Below, piece by piece: positions 30,509-38,974 of a stretch of DNA of 64,000 bases. Position 1 is the first letter of the stretch; the number at the start of each line of letters is the position of its first letter. The translations under genes and the position numbers were made by a program. The notes below the pieces were generated by a model. That model worked only from the letters and a program-made list of their open reading frames with translations. It ran no database searches and was not told the origin of the DNA. This DNA is from Streptomyces sp. NBC_01255 (GTDB lineage Bacteria > Actinomycetota > Actinomycetes > Streptomycetales > Streptomycetaceae): assembly GCF_036226445.1 (NCBI RefSeq), contig NZ_CP108474.1:8184001-8248000 (forward strand), given 5' to 3'.

Positions 30509-31333
30509 GTGCAGCGAACGGCCGGGGTACTGACCGAGGAACTCGCCGAGGCGATACGCGGAACCGCCGAGGACATCGCGAAAGTCCTGCGCGCACCGCA
30601 GGGCGGGGGCGTCGGGCACCGCGGCGGTCTGCCGGTTCCCCGGTCCGTCTGGACGGTCGGCGAGGCCGCCGCACACCTGGCCCAGGCGAACGCCCTCATG
30701 GCCGACCTCGCCGCCGGTCACGAGCGCCCCTACGGCGACGGCACCCCCGGCAGCCTGGCCGAGGCCAACGAACGCGCCCTCGCCGGATTCGCCGAGCGCG
30801 ACCCGGCCCTCCTCGCCGACATGATCACTGCGCAGGCCGAAGCCTTCCTCGACGCCGTCGAGCGGCGCCGACCGGACGAGGTGCTCACCACCCCGCTCGG
30901 CACCATGAGCCCGGCCGTCCTCGGCTCGTACCTGCTGACCCACATGCTCGGCCACGGCTACGACCTGGCCCTCGCCCTGGGGCGCCCCCACATGGCCGAC
31001 GCCCACCGGGTCGCCCTCACCCTCCCCTTCATGTTCGTCGCGATGCCGAGGGTGGCCGACCCGGCCGCCGTCGCCGGTCTGACCGCGGCCTTCGCGGTAC
31101 GGCTCCGGGGCGGCCCGGCCTTCGGCGTCACCGTCACGGACGGCGAGGTCCGGGTCGCCCCCGAACCGCCCGCACGCCCGGACTGCACGATCCTCACCGA
31201 TCCGGTCGCCTTCCACCTGCTGGCCCTGGGGAGGCTCGACCCGTGGCCCGTGATCGCCCGGGGCAAGGCGCTCGGCTGGGGGCGCAAGCCCTGGCTCGCG
31301 CCCCGCTTCCCCCGCCTCTTCCGCGCGCCCTGA
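30509..31333 (+). CDS. Maleylpyruvate-isomerase-like (DinB-fold) mycothiol-dependent enzyme with SCP2 domain
   Basis: 274 aa. DinB-type four-helix bundle (about 1-165) with the metal-ligand segments 'WTVGEAAAHLAQAN' and 'THMLGHGYDLALALG', followed by an SCP2-like domain (about 185-270, 'VRLRGGPAFGVTVTDGEV', 'PDCTILTDPVAFHLLALG'). This is the usual layout of actinobacterial mycothiol-dependent maleylpyruvate isomerase-family proteins, involved in thiol-assisted isomerisation or detoxification. The start is uncertain: GTG at 30509 is about 10 nt after GGGAGG, and GTG at 30500 is also in frame. Divergent from argG. Confidence 0.85.
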   Translation: MQRTAGVLTEELAEAIRGTAEDIAKVLRAPQGGGVGHRGGLPVPRSVWTVGEAAAHLAQANALMADLAAGHERPYGDGTPGSLAEANERALAGFAERDPALLADMITAQAEAFLDAVERRRPDEVLTTPLGTMSPAVLGSYLLTHMLGHGYDLALALGRPHMADAHRVALTLPFMFVAMPRVADPAAVAGLTAAFAVRLRGGPAFGVTVTDGEVRVAPEPPARPDCTILTDPVAFHLLALGRLDPWPVIARGKALGWGRKPWLAPRFPRLFRAP

Positions 31334-31341
31334 CGAGGTTC

Positions 31342-31364
31342 GGGGGCGCCGGCCCCGCGCCCCC
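31342..31364 (+). terminator. GC hairpin after the DinB-fold gene
   Basis: GGGGGCGC (31342-31349) pairs with GCGCCCCC (31357-31364) over a 7-nt loop, 9 nt after the stop at 31333. It is a likely rho-independent-like terminator without a U tract. Confidence 0.6.
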
Positions 31365-31422
31365 GCGCGCGGAGGCGCGGGCCGGTGGATGCTGGTAGTA
31401 GCCATGCGCGAGGAGGCAGACC

Positions 31423-31722
31423 ATGACACGCACCCTGGAGTGGACGGTCGGCCTGGAACTGGTCGAGGAGAGCGGCAGGACGGACGCCGAGGCGCGCCTG
31501 AGCACCGGCACCTCGACCATCACGGGCCACGGCACCGCCCGCTGCAACCCGTCGGACGTGGACGTCCCGGCGATCGGCGACGAGCTCGCCGCGAGCCGGG
31601 CCATGAAGGACCTGGCCGGCAAACTCATGCGGGAGGCCAACCGGGAGATGGAGGCGGTGGGCGCGGATACCGTACCCCGGCGCACCGGCCCCGGATACGG
31701 CTGGCCGGAGGCGGTCTCCTGA
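31423..31722 (+). CDS. DUF1876 domain protein
   Basis: 99 aa, one DUF1876 domain: 'TLEWTVGLELVEESGRTDA', then 'ARLSTGTSTITGHGTARCNP' and 'IGDELAASRAMKDLAGKL'. The family is a small alpha/beta fold (dsRBD-like) common in actinobacteria, often next to stress or CBS-domain genes, function unknown. ATG at 31423 with GAGGAGG upstream. Degenerate tandem repeats begin right at its stop codon, and the CBS-BON gene is convergent. Confidence 0.9.
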   Translation: MTRTLEWTVGLELVEESGRTDAEARLSTGTSTITGHGTARCNPSDVDVPAIGDELAASRAMKDLAGKLMREANREMEAVGADTVPRRTGPGYGWPEAVS

Positions 31723-31782
31723 CCCCGGTCTCCTGATCCCTGGTCTTCCGATCCCCGGTCTCCCGACCCCTGATCTTCCGAT
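31723..31782. repeat. Four degenerate 15-bp tandem repeats
   Basis: Units starting at 31723, 31738, 31753 and 31768 share the core CCCYGRTCTYCCGAT, each with one to three differences; a partial fifth follows. They fill the gap between the DUF1876 stop and the convergent CBS-BON gene and contain no clear hairpin. Confidence 0.75.
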
Positions 31783-31847
31783 CTCCTGACGGAGTCGCCA
31801 CCCGCCCCCGGGGTCCGGCCGGACGGCACCGCCCGGCCGGTTCCCCG

Positions 31848-32450
31848 CTAAGCGGTGCCGCCGCCGTCCTCGTATGCGAGCCGGTCCACGACCTCCACGA
31901 CTCCGTCCACCGTCTCGCACAGCCGGACCAGGATCGGCGCGGTGTCCGCGCTGTCCAGGGTGCCGCTGAGTGTCACCACGCCCTCGTCGACGTCGATGTG
32001 CACGGCGGCGGGGGAGAGGCGCAGGATGCGGACGACGACGTCCTCCCGGATCTCCTCCTGGATCGACCGGTCCCGCCGCAGGAACAGCTGGAGGAGGTCG
32101 CTGCGGCTCAGTACGCCGATGAGCCGGCCGTCCGAGTCCACCACCGGCAGCCGCTTCACGCGGTGCCGCTCCATCAGCCGGGCCGCCTCGACCGCCGTCC
32201 ACGACGGGCGGGCCGTCAGGACCGGGCTCGACATCATCGCCTCGGCCGTGCTCGGGCCGTCCTTCGCGGTGTGCCGCCGCAGCAGGTCCGCCTCGGAGAC
32301 GACGCCCACGGGCCGGTTCTCGTCGTCGACGACGGGGACCGCGGTGATGCCGTACTCGTCGAGGAGCCGCGCGATCTCCTTGAATGACGTCCCCCGCTGC
32401 ACCGCGACCGCGGCCGGCGTCATCAGGTCCGCGACACTGCGGTTCCTCAT
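31848..32450 (-). CDS. CBS-pair and BON domain protein
   Basis: 200 aa. Two CBS motifs (about 8-60, 'ADLMTPAAVAVQRGTSFKEI'; about 70-125, 'MMSSPVLTARPSWTAVEA') form a Bateman module that binds adenine nucleotides. The C-terminal BON domain (about 140-195, 'VHIDVDEGVVTLSGTLDSA') is a putative ligand- or membrane-binding fold. Such proteins in actinobacteria sit in stress/dormancy-type groups together with universal stress proteins. ATG at 32450 after GGAACG; a longer upstream frame to 32567 has no family similarity. Cytosolic. Confidence 0.92.
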   Translation of the reverse strand: MRNRSVADLMTPAAVAVQRGTSFKEIARLLDEYGITAVPVVDDENRPVGVVSEADLLRRHTAKDGPSTAEAMMSSPVLTARPSWTAVEAARLMERHRVKRLPVVDSDGRLIGVLSRSDLLQLFLRRDRSIQEEIREDVVVRILRLSPAAVHIDVDEGVVTLSGTLDSADTAPILVRLCETVDGVVEVVDRLAYEDGGGTA

Positions 32451-32764
32451 CGTCCGTTCCGTCCCTTCTGCGTTCCGGACTCCATGGTCCCGCACCGGAG
32501 GTAGTCCTGGTGTGAGGGGGTGGTGATCGAGGGCCGGACAGGGGCATGTCGGAGATGGCATGTGCATGGTTGCACGGCTCGCGCCACCACGGTCTGTCGA
32601 TCAGTCCCGTGACGGCGATCGACTTCGCCACCGGCCCGCGGGTGGCCACCGGCCCGCGGGTGGCCACCGTCGATGTCGGCGACCACCCCCGGCGCGTCCG
32701 GTTCGCCCGGGTGCCCGCCGACTGGACGGGCACCACGGGGTGTTGAGCCGGGGCGCGGCGAGCG
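32451..32764. other. Intergenic stretch with an 18-bp tandem duplication
   Basis: 314 nt between the CBS-BON start and the dipeptidase-like stop. It holds a tandem duplication at 32630-32665. A 66-codon plus-strand frame (32546-32746) spans the duplication but has no ribosome site or recognisable family. Presumably it also contains the CBS-BON promoter. Confidence 0.5.
32630..32665. repeat. Tandem duplication of an 18-bp unit
   Basis: ACCGGCCCGCGGGTGGCC occurs twice without any difference (32630-32647, 32648-32665) and a third ACCG follows. The unit length is a multiple of three. Recent slippage is likely. Confidence 0.85.
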
Positions 32765-34837
32765 TCAGGTGCGGTGCACCGCGACCTCGTGGAGCGAGTA
32801 GCCCCACTGGGTCGCGCGCCGCACCCCCTGGATCCGTACGTACCGCGCGGACTGCGAAGCGAACTCCGCCGTGTCGTAGCCGCCGTCACCGGCGTCCGTG
32901 GACCATGCCGTCCGCCAGTCCGTGCCGTTCTCGGACAGCTCGATGCGGTACTCCCGCGCGTAGGCCCGCTCCCAGTCGAGGGTGACCTTGCCCACCCGGT
33001 GCACGGAGCCGAGGTCCATCTGGAGCCACTGGCCGTCCGACCAGTTGCTCGCCCAGCGCGTGCCCGTGTCGCCGTCGACGGCACGGCCCGGCGCGTAGCT
33101 GGTGAACGGGTGCCACTCCGCGGAGCTCGCCGAAGTCGCCGCACCCGAGGCGAGGTTGATCCCCGGCTCGTGCTTCTCGGTCGACTTCCACGTGGTCAGG
33201 TACGACTCCGCGCCGTCGGCCAGCTCGTCCACGACTCCCTGGCCGCCGCTGAGCCGGATCTGCTCGATCCAGTCCGGGACCAGGCCGTTGTGCGCGGCGC
33301 CGTCGGTGTTGAGGTCCCACGTGCGCTCGCCCGTGACCTGACGGTCGATCATCGCGCCGCCGTCGGCGCTGCGGAAGGGGTACTTCACGGCGTTCGGCGC
33401 GTCCGGGCCGACCGGACCGGGCCAGCCTCCGACGCCGTTCATGTCCGTGCCGTAGCCGAGACCGACCCCGTACTTCTCGCGGAGGTCCGCCTTCTGGCCC
33501 GCCTCGCCGATGAAGCCCTCGGCGCCGTGCATGTACTGGGCGACGAAGCCACCGAGGCGGTAGAGCCGCTCGGTCCAGTCGAGGTCCATCCAGCTGTGGG
33601 TGGAGAGGACGCCCGGGTACTCCTGGGACTCCAGGATGTCGAGCGCGCGGCCGGCGGCCTTGACGCTCATGTGGTCGAGCTCCAGCATCATGCCCCGGTC
33701 GATCATGCCCCGCAGGGCGTGCTCGCCGAGTCTGGTGAGGCCCCGGGTGTTGCACTTGGCGTCGGAGGCGTACGAGGGCACGCTCACCCCGGCCGGCAGC
33801 TTCTGGGCCATCACGGGCGCGGCGGCCAGACCGATCGGGTTGTCGTGCTGCGGGCCCGTGCACTGCTCCGTGGCCCAGAAGGTCCCGGTGGACAGGAACT
33901 GGCCGATGTTGACGGCGGCCCCGATGGTCCCGGAGTCGAAACGCACGCCGCACAGCGCGTTGTCGAACTTGTGGCACAGGAACATGCTGCGCACGCCGAG
34001 CCCGTACAGCTCGTCGAGACCGCGGTCGATGTCGGCCTTGTCGCACTGGGCGACGTCGAGGATCTGCTTGCAGCCGAACGGCTCCGAGGTCTCGACGCCG
34101 AGGACCACCGCGAGCTTGCCCTGCTCGATCACCGAGCGCGCCTGGGCGGAGTCGGTGACGATCCGGAACCAGCCCTTTCCGGGGCCTCCGTACATGCCGT
34201 CGACGTAGTCCTGGAGCTCGTACGTCTTCTTGGCCTGGAGACGGATCGAATCCATCTCGTCACAGCCGCGGTCCCGGGGCAGGATCGAGCAGATCAGGCC
34301 GTTCGTCACCAGGTCGTTGACGAGGACGCGCTGCCCACCGCGCCAGGCGCGCTCGACCCAGGCGTAGTAGTTCTGCTGATGGGTCAGGGAGTTGTTGGCG
34401 GGCCAGTCCTTGAACGAGGGCCAGCCGACCGGGTCGTGCGTGCCGTCCGCGCCGCCGGTGATGTTCTCGAAGAGGGCGCCCCTGCCGTCCGGGTAGTGCT
34501 CGGGGCAGTCCTTGAGCGCGTCGGCGATGCCCGCCGTGGAGAACGTCTGACCGCAGATGAGCCGGCCGCCGAACCCTTCGTTGGACATCAGGTGGTTGTG
34601 CGCGTCGACGAACCCGCGCACCTTCCCCTGGGCGTCGGTCCCGGTGAACGGCGCACCGGTGACGTTGATCCCGGAATCCGGTGCGGGCCGGGATGCCGGC
34701 TCCCACCACGTACCGGCGGCGGATCCGGCGGCCGCCGCGGGGACCGGCCCCGATCCGAACAGGAGCGCGGCGAGGGCGAGGAACAGGGCGAGGAGGGCGG
34801 ATCTGCCGCCGGTCCTTCGCGGTGAGGGTCGAATCAT
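32765..34837 (-). CDS. Secreted dipeptidase/amidohydrolase-like protein with discoidin domain
   Basis: 690 aa. Signal peptide (about 1-37: 'RSALLALFLALAALLFGSG' then 'AAAAG'). The main domain has amidohydrolase-type metal motifs: 'FVDAHNHLMSNEGFGG' near 80, 'MLELDHMSVKAAGRAL', 'GVLSTHSWMDLDW' and 'GYGTDMNGVGG', the order seen in membrane dipeptidase-like (peptidase M19) TIM barrels, but the central part is longer and divergent. The C-terminus (about 565-690, 'SSAEWHPFTSYAPGRAVDGD', 'WLQMDLGSVHRVGKV') is an F5/8 type C (CBM32-like) carbohydrate-binding domain. It is exported and likely binds a surface glycan while hydrolysing an amide or peptide. The substrate is unknown. Confidence 0.85.
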   Translation of the reverse strand: MIRPSPRRTGGRSALLALFLALAALLFGSGPVPAAAAGSAAGTWWEPASRPAPDSGINVTGAPFTGTDAQGKVRGFVDAHNHLMSNEGFGGRLICGQTFSTAGIADALKDCPEHYPDGRGALFENITGGADGTHDPVGWPSFKDWPANNSLTHQQNYYAWVERAWRGGQRVLVNDLVTNGLICSILPRDRGCDEMDSIRLQAKKTYELQDYVDGMYGGPGKGWFRIVTDSAQARSVIEQGKLAVVLGVETSEPFGCKQILDVAQCDKADIDRGLDELYGLGVRSMFLCHKFDNALCGVRFDSGTIGAAVNIGQFLSTGTFWATEQCTGPQHDNPIGLAAAPVMAQKLPAGVSVPSYASDAKCNTRGLTRLGEHALRGMIDRGMMLELDHMSVKAAGRALDILESQEYPGVLSTHSWMDLDWTERLYRLGGFVAQYMHGAEGFIGEAGQKADLREKYGVGLGYGTDMNGVGGWPGPVGPDAPNAVKYPFRSADGGAMIDRQVTGERTWDLNTDGAAHNGLVPDWIEQIRLSGGQGVVDELADGAESYLTTWKSTEKHEPGINLASGAATSASSAEWHPFTSYAPGRAVDGDTGTRWASNWSDGQWLQMDLGSVHRVGKVTLDWERAYAREYRIELSENGTDWRTAWSTDAGDGGYDTAEFASQSARYVRIQGVRRATQWGYSLHEVAVHRT

Positions 34838-34881
34838 GGTCGGCGATGCCTCCGGTCGGTGGGGGTGTGCCGGGCGCCCCG

Positions 34882-34910
34882 AGAATCGCGGTGTCGAGCC
34901 AGTGAGTCAA
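34882..34910 (-). promoter_or_regulatory. Probable promoter of the dipeptidase-like gene
   Basis: Minus strand: TTGACT (34905-34910) and GATTCT (34882-34887) with a 17-nt spacer, placing transcription start about 38 nt before the ATG at 34837. The -35 box matches well, the -10 box only partly. Confidence 0.5.
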
Positions 34911-34941
34911 GAGTCCGGGACAAACGACCTGTTGACGAAGT

Positions 34942-34965
34942 GACCGACCGGTAGACCGACCGGTA
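34942..34965. promoter_or_regulatory. Tandem GACCGACCGGTA repeats, candidate TetR operator
   Basis: GACCGACCGGTA is repeated without spacing at 34942-34953 and 34954-34965. Each unit includes the near-palindrome ACCGACCGGT, a pattern often seen in TetR-family sites. The repeats sit between the tetR stop (34971) and the dipeptidase promoter, so the adjacent TetR protein may control the dipeptidase gene. Confidence 0.5.
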
Positions 34966-34970
34966 GCCTG

Positions 34971-35564
34971 TCACTCGCCGATCAGGGCCACCAACTGATC
35001 AGCTGTCATGTCGAGCTGGTCGTCGGCGACTTGCTTGTCGCCCAGGACCAGGAACTGGAGGGTGAGCCCGTCGATCGCCGCCGCCAGATACCGCGCCAGC
35101 ACCTCCACCGGCACCCGGGGGTCCGTGCCCCGCACGACGCCCACCTGCTCGATCAGGGCGGCCGCCGACGCCACGTACTGCTCGTACTGGGCGCGTGCCA
35201 GATGCTCGAACCCGGGCTCGCGCAGGGCGTACTGGGTGAGGTCGTACGTCAGCATGTGCTCACCGGGGTGCGCGGTGACGTGGTCCCAGTACGTCTGCAG
35301 CCCGGCCCGCACGGTCTCGCGCAGCGTGGCCCGCGGCTCGACCGCCGACTTCACCCGGGCGACGTAGTTGCCGGTGATCGTCTCGATCGCGGCTTCGAGC
35401 AGCGCCTGCTTGGACTCGAAGCAGTAGTGGAAGACGCTCAGCGAGACGCCCGCCTCGGCGCAGATCGACCGCGTGGTCGTCCGCGCGACACCGTCCCTGG
35501 TCATCGCCCTGATCGCCGCCTCGACGAGCTGCGTGCGTCGTTCGGCCGACGGCATCCGCGCCAT
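34971..35564 (-). CDS. TetR-family transcriptional regulator
   Basis: 197 aa. N-terminal HTH (about 8-55): 'RRTQLVEAAIRAMTRDGV' then 'TTTRSICAEAGVSLSVFHYCF', a canonical TetR recognition helix. The C-terminal part ('AYARYLAAAIDGL'-like 'VLARYLAAAIDGLTLQFLV') fits the BetI/RutR-like C-terminal class, a ligand-binding dimer. ATG at 35564 with GAGGAGG 4 nt upstream is unambiguous; the open frame beyond it is not coding. It lies just before the dipeptidase-like gene on the same strand, with tandem GACCGACCGGTA repeats between them. Confidence 0.93.
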   Translation of the reverse strand: MARMPSAERRTQLVEAAIRAMTRDGVARTTTRSICAEAGVSLSVFHYCFESKQALLEAAIETITGNYVARVKSAVEPRATLRETVRAGLQTYWDHVTAHPGEHMLTYDLTQYALREPGFEHLARAQYEQYVASAAALIEQVGVVRGTDPRVPVEVLARYLAAAIDGLTLQFLVLGDKQVADDQLDMTADQLVALIGE

Positions 35565-36009
35565 GGTTCCTCCTCGCGTCCGGCGACAGGGTAGGCGAGA
35601 GCCGCGCCCGTTGTAACGGCGGTCCGCGGCCCGCCGCGCGCTCCGGGCGTGCGACGAGACAGGACGGCCGGAGGCGTCAGGGTGTACGGGCTGTCGCTGT
35701 GGCGCAGCTCGGTCATCGCCGGTTCGGCGACCCGGTACATGGCGGTGCGCGGATCGTGACGATCGCGGCCGGGGCGGCGTCCCCACGGGTCAGGTGGACG
35801 ACGGTCGCCTGCCGCGCAGCCGGCGAGGAGGCATCGATCGATCACCGGCGTACGGTCCCCGAGCGAGGCAGCGGCGGCCGGTGCGCGGGTTCCGGCGTCG
35901 TTGCGCTAGGTGACCAGCCCTGCTCCGCGCGTCGCTCGTCTTCTGGTTCCGTGCATCCCAGGCTCCTCCTTGTCTGTGGAGGAATCACGAGAGGGTCGCG
36001 GGAGACTGC
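35565..36009. other. Gene-poor stretch left of the defence island
   Basis: 445 nt. No supportable gene. On the minus strand near 35690-35760 a short segment ('TAMYRVAEPAMTEL') resembles the C-terminal strand of an ArsR-type regulator, but there is no start, HTH or continuous frame, so at most it is a relic. The segment marks the boundary between ordinary genes and the sigma/Drm operon. Confidence 0.4.
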
Positions 36010-37110
36010 TTACCCCCGTACCAGGTCCCGGCGTGGTATCTGCGCGATCAGGGGCGGCTCGCTCTCGCCCTCGTGGCCGAAATGCAGCTCATGCCGGGCG
36101 CGGGTGGCCAGCACGTAGTACGCCATGCGCAGCGACGCGGAGGTGGGGTCGGTGCCGGCGTCCGCGTGGGTGTCGGGGACCACCACGACGTCGAATCCGA
36201 GCCCTTTCGCGCTGGCCCGGTTGACGAGGGTGACGCCAGGGCGTGCGAGGTCGAGATTGCGGTAACGGCCGTGCTCGGCCTCCGCCGTGTACATCTGCGT
36301 CTTCAGTCGTGGCGCGGCCCGGTCGAGCTGGGTCATCAGGGACAGCTGGGACCGGGTGGACTTCAGGATCACTCCGATGGAGTGCCGGGGATGCAGCTGG
36401 GCCATGCCCACGAGCAGGTTCCTGAGATCGCCGCGCCGGGCGAACGCGTGTACGCGCGGTGGTGGTCCAGTGCGTTCGGGCAGTTCGGGAGACGCATGCC
36501 CGACATGGAAATGGCGAGCCACCTCCGCGATCTGCCGGGTGTTCCGGTGATTGCCCTCGATTTCCCGTACGGGACAGCCGCCGAGCGCCTTCGCGATCTC
36601 CGCGAGCGTCGAGTGGGTCGCGGTGAGCTGCTGGCACTCGTCCGCGTACACCGTGATCCGGGCTCCCAGCACCCGGCAGAATCGGTAGAACTCGGGAGGT
36701 AGGTCCTGGCCTTCGTCCACGACCACCGAGAGACCGGGCACAGGTTCGGTGAGGGTGGCTGTACGGACGAAAGCACCCCAGTCGTACCAGCCGTCCTCCG
36801 AACGAGGCGCGTCGGCACCGGTCTGTTCCCGGTACCAACCGGCGAGCCAGGCGTGCGCCGTGGCCACCTCCACTCTGTCCTGCGACGGGCCCAGTGCGGA
36901 CACCATGGGCGTGATCGACTGCCGCAGCAGGTTCGAGCGCGTCAGCAGCACCGCCGGTCCACCGGTGAGCGCCTGCAGCACCGCCCGCTGTACGGCCAGC
37001 AGGCTCTTGCCGCTGCCGGGAGCCCCACTGACGAGGTGGTTTCCACCGAACGGAAGGTCGTCGAGTGCCGCCCGCTGGTGTTCCGTCAGGTCCAGGTAGG
37101 TGAGAGTCAT
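36010..37110 (-). CDS. Short SF1 (UvrD-like) helicase-type ATPase
   Basis: 366 aa. P-loop 'LVSGAPGSGKSLLAVQRAV' near 30; motif II 'LSVVVDEGQDLPPEFYRF' near 130; later 'TVYADECQQL', 'EGNHRNTRQIAEVA', 'VTLVNRASAKGLGFDVVVV' (motif V) and 'MAYYVLATRARHELHF' (motif VI). This is the core of the UvrD/Rep superfamily but without the long 1B/2B insertions, so it may be an ATP-driven sensor or translocase and not a full helicase. ATG at 37110, only 7 nt after the DrmB-like gene, so same operon (order: sigma, drmA, drmB, this gene). In class 1 DISARM this place is held by the phospholipase-D gene drmC; here no PLD HxK motif exists. Confidence 0.85.
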   Translation of the reverse strand: MTLTYLDLTEHQRAALDDLPFGGNHLVSGAPGSGKSLLAVQRAVLQALTGGPAVLLTRSNLLRQSITPMVSALGPSQDRVEVATAHAWLAGWYREQTGADAPRSEDGWYDWGAFVRTATLTEPVPGLSVVVDEGQDLPPEFYRFCRVLGARITVYADECQQLTATHSTLAEIAKALGGCPVREIEGNHRNTRQIAEVARHFHVGHASPELPERTGPPPRVHAFARRGDLRNLLVGMAQLHPRHSIGVILKSTRSQLSLMTQLDRAAPRLKTQMYTAEAEHGRYRNLDLARPGVTLVNRASAKGLGFDVVVVPDTHADAGTDPTSASLRMAYYVLATRARHELHFGHEGESEPPLIAQIPRRDLVRG

Positions 37111-37117
37111 CGTCGGT

Positions 37118-38974
37118 TCACTCCATCGCTGTCGCCGCAGCGGCGCGGGCAGCCGCGACGATCGGCTCGAAGTATCCGGGCACCTGCCCGCCACCCACCA
37201 CCAGGGCACGGTCCAACAGCGTGTTGCCCGTCTCGCAACTGGTCTCCGGCAGAAGGGCGCAAGCGTGACACGCTGCCCGGTTGAGGTTGTCGAAGCCCTG
37301 GCCGGTGTGCTCGGCACAGAGCGGATCGGCGGAGCACCAGGCCGCCGCCTCCGCCATCCGCAGAAGTGTCTCGGCGAGTCGCGGGGGCTCACCCTGCTGG
37401 ACGAGACCACCCAAGGTGCCCTCCGCGTCACCCGCCGCCGTGTAGATCAGCACTCCGTACTGGTCGTTCTCGGGCCGCGCGTACACCCGCTCGCGGAGGC
37501 TCGCCGTGGAGTAGCCCGATTCGAACGACAGCTGTCGGATGAGGAGATGCGCGAAGGTGTGCAGGAGAACGAAACGCGCGGACAGCTCTTCGCCGGTCAC
37601 CGCCGCAAGCCGGTCTGCCTGGAACGAGCGGGACAGATCGTCACGCAACCCGGCCACTCGGTCACGTACTTGCTCGTTCCGCTCCCATCCGGTCAGCTCG
37701 CCCTTGTCCAGGGTGAGGAAGATTCCCTCGCCGAACACCTCCACGGCCGGCAGCCAGCGCAGCCGCCGCGATGTGTCGGCCGGGACGAACGCCGAACTGG
37801 GGGACACCCGGCGGAATCCCTGGAGCGCACGCACCTCCCGGAGCCGGTCGGCGAGCACGATCCTGCCCACCCGCTTCCCAAGGCCGGCCCACGGTTCCGC
37901 CGTTTCGCCACCGAGCCCGAGATCCGTCGCACGAACGGCGAAGTCCCTCGTGGCCGGTTGGGCGGGGGCAAGGAAGGCTGCCCACTCCTCACGGCTCAGC
38001 TCCGGCACCATGGGTGCGTCCGAGGTGCTCTCTCCGGCCGCACCCGAAGAAGACGCCGGAGCGACGCCGATCTCCTCGGCGAGAAGTGCGTCCAGCAGAG
38101 CGTCGTCCGCGCCGGTGTCCTCCTTGATGATGTCGCGGTACATAGCGGCCCGGGGCGTGCCGGCCACCCGGCACAGCGGGACCCAGAGGTCCGAGCCGCG
38201 CACCCGCTTGGCCAGCAGCTCGTCACCGGCGTCGGCCTGGGCCTCACCCTCGGGAATGTCGAGCGCGGAACTGACGACGGGGTAGTACACGTTGCCCGCG
38301 GTGCGCTGGACGACCTGGACCGGTTTCACGCAGTCGGCGGTCTCGTTGCGACGCTGCCATGGGTTGCGTCCGGAGCACCGCATTCCGTGCGTGCCGAGGA
38401 CGTCGAGCAGATCGCGGGAGGCGCCGCAGTCCTTCCCGGTGCAGGAGACCGACAGTGCCTCAAGGCCGGTCGCGCGCTCGGATACATCGAAGCGGAGCCG
38501 GTCGCGTGACGCGCATGCCTGCCGCGCCTGCGGATCGAGGCGGGAGTGCGCCCAGAACCACCAGTCGACATCGCCGAGATGACCGTCCGCGCAGATCTGC
38601 ACGAACCGCATCGGCGACAACTGCCGCACCGGCGAGCAGTTCGGGCAGCGCGGGGGTGTGCCCGGCTTCTCGTCGGCGATGCGCCACCGGGTCATGCGCC
38701 GGCACGCGCCGCAGAACAGCCATGCCGGAAAGCGGATGTACGGCGCTCCCGCCGCGTCCTGCCGGTCGAAACGGTCGTCGGCGGCCGGAGGAGCGGCATA
38801 GAAGCCGCTCGCTCCCAACTGGTGGGCCAGCCGGGGCGACCGGACCTCCTGGCGTTGCCTCGGCCAGTCTCCGATGCCGGTGGCCACGAACGACTCGCCC
38901 TGGATGTCGAACACCGCCCCGACGCCGAAAGGAAGGACCGTCTGGGCCTGGCGCACGCGCAGTCGCCTGCTCAC
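37118..38974 (-). CDS. drmB: DrmB-like DUF1998 protein of a DISARM-type system
   Basis: 618 aa. Starts with the family's 'VRQAQTVLPFGVGAVFDI' segment. Zinc-type cysteines in 'WLFCGACRRMTRW' and 'PPRCPNCSP'. The DUF1998 end is very recognisable: 'LLHTFAHLLIRQLSFESGYS', 'YGVLIYTAAGDAEGTLGGLV', 'AWCSADPLCAEHTGQG', 'NRAACHACALLPETSCETGN'. DrmB works with helicase DrmA in DISARM, where the DrmAB complex engages incoming phage DNA. The GTG start at 38974 overlaps the drmA stop (GTGA), so the two are coupled and probably form a complex. Symbol given by similarity remembered from the family; a profile search would confirm it. Confidence 0.85.
   Translation of the reverse strand: MSRRLRVRQAQTVLPFGVGAVFDIQGESFVATGIGDWPRQRQEVRSPRLAHQLGASGFYAAPPAADDRFDRQDAAGAPYIRFPAWLFCGACRRMTRWRIADEKPGTPPRCPNCSPVRQLSPMRFVQICADGHLGDVDWWFWAHSRLDPQARQACASRDRLRFDVSERATGLEALSVSCTGKDCGASRDLLDVLGTHGMRCSGRNPWQRRNETADCVKPVQVVQRTAGNVYYPVVSSALDIPEGEAQADAGDELLAKRVRGSDLWVPLCRVAGTPRAAMYRDIIKEDTGADDALLDALLAEEIGVAPASSSGAAGESTSDAPMVPELSREEWAAFLAPAQPATRDFAVRATDLGLGGETAEPWAGLGKRVGRIVLADRLREVRALQGFRRVSPSSAFVPADTSRRLRWLPAVEVFGEGIFLTLDKGELTGWERNEQVRDRVAGLRDDLSRSFQADRLAAVTGEELSARFVLLHTFAHLLIRQLSFESGYSTASLRERVYARPENDQYGVLIYTAAGDAEGTLGGLVQQGEPPRLAETLLRMAEAAAWCSADPLCAEHTGQGFDNLNRAACHACALLPETSCETGNTLLDRALVVGGGQVPGYFEPIVAAARAAAATAME

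Noticed and set aside
32546..32746. 66-codon plus-strand frame with an internal duplicated hexapeptide
   Set aside because: The repeat is explained by DNA slippage of an 18-bp unit. No ribosome site, no homology.
35690..35760. Possible ArsR-type regulator relic on the minus strand
   Set aside because: Only about 14 residues resemble the family end; no HTH or start could be found.
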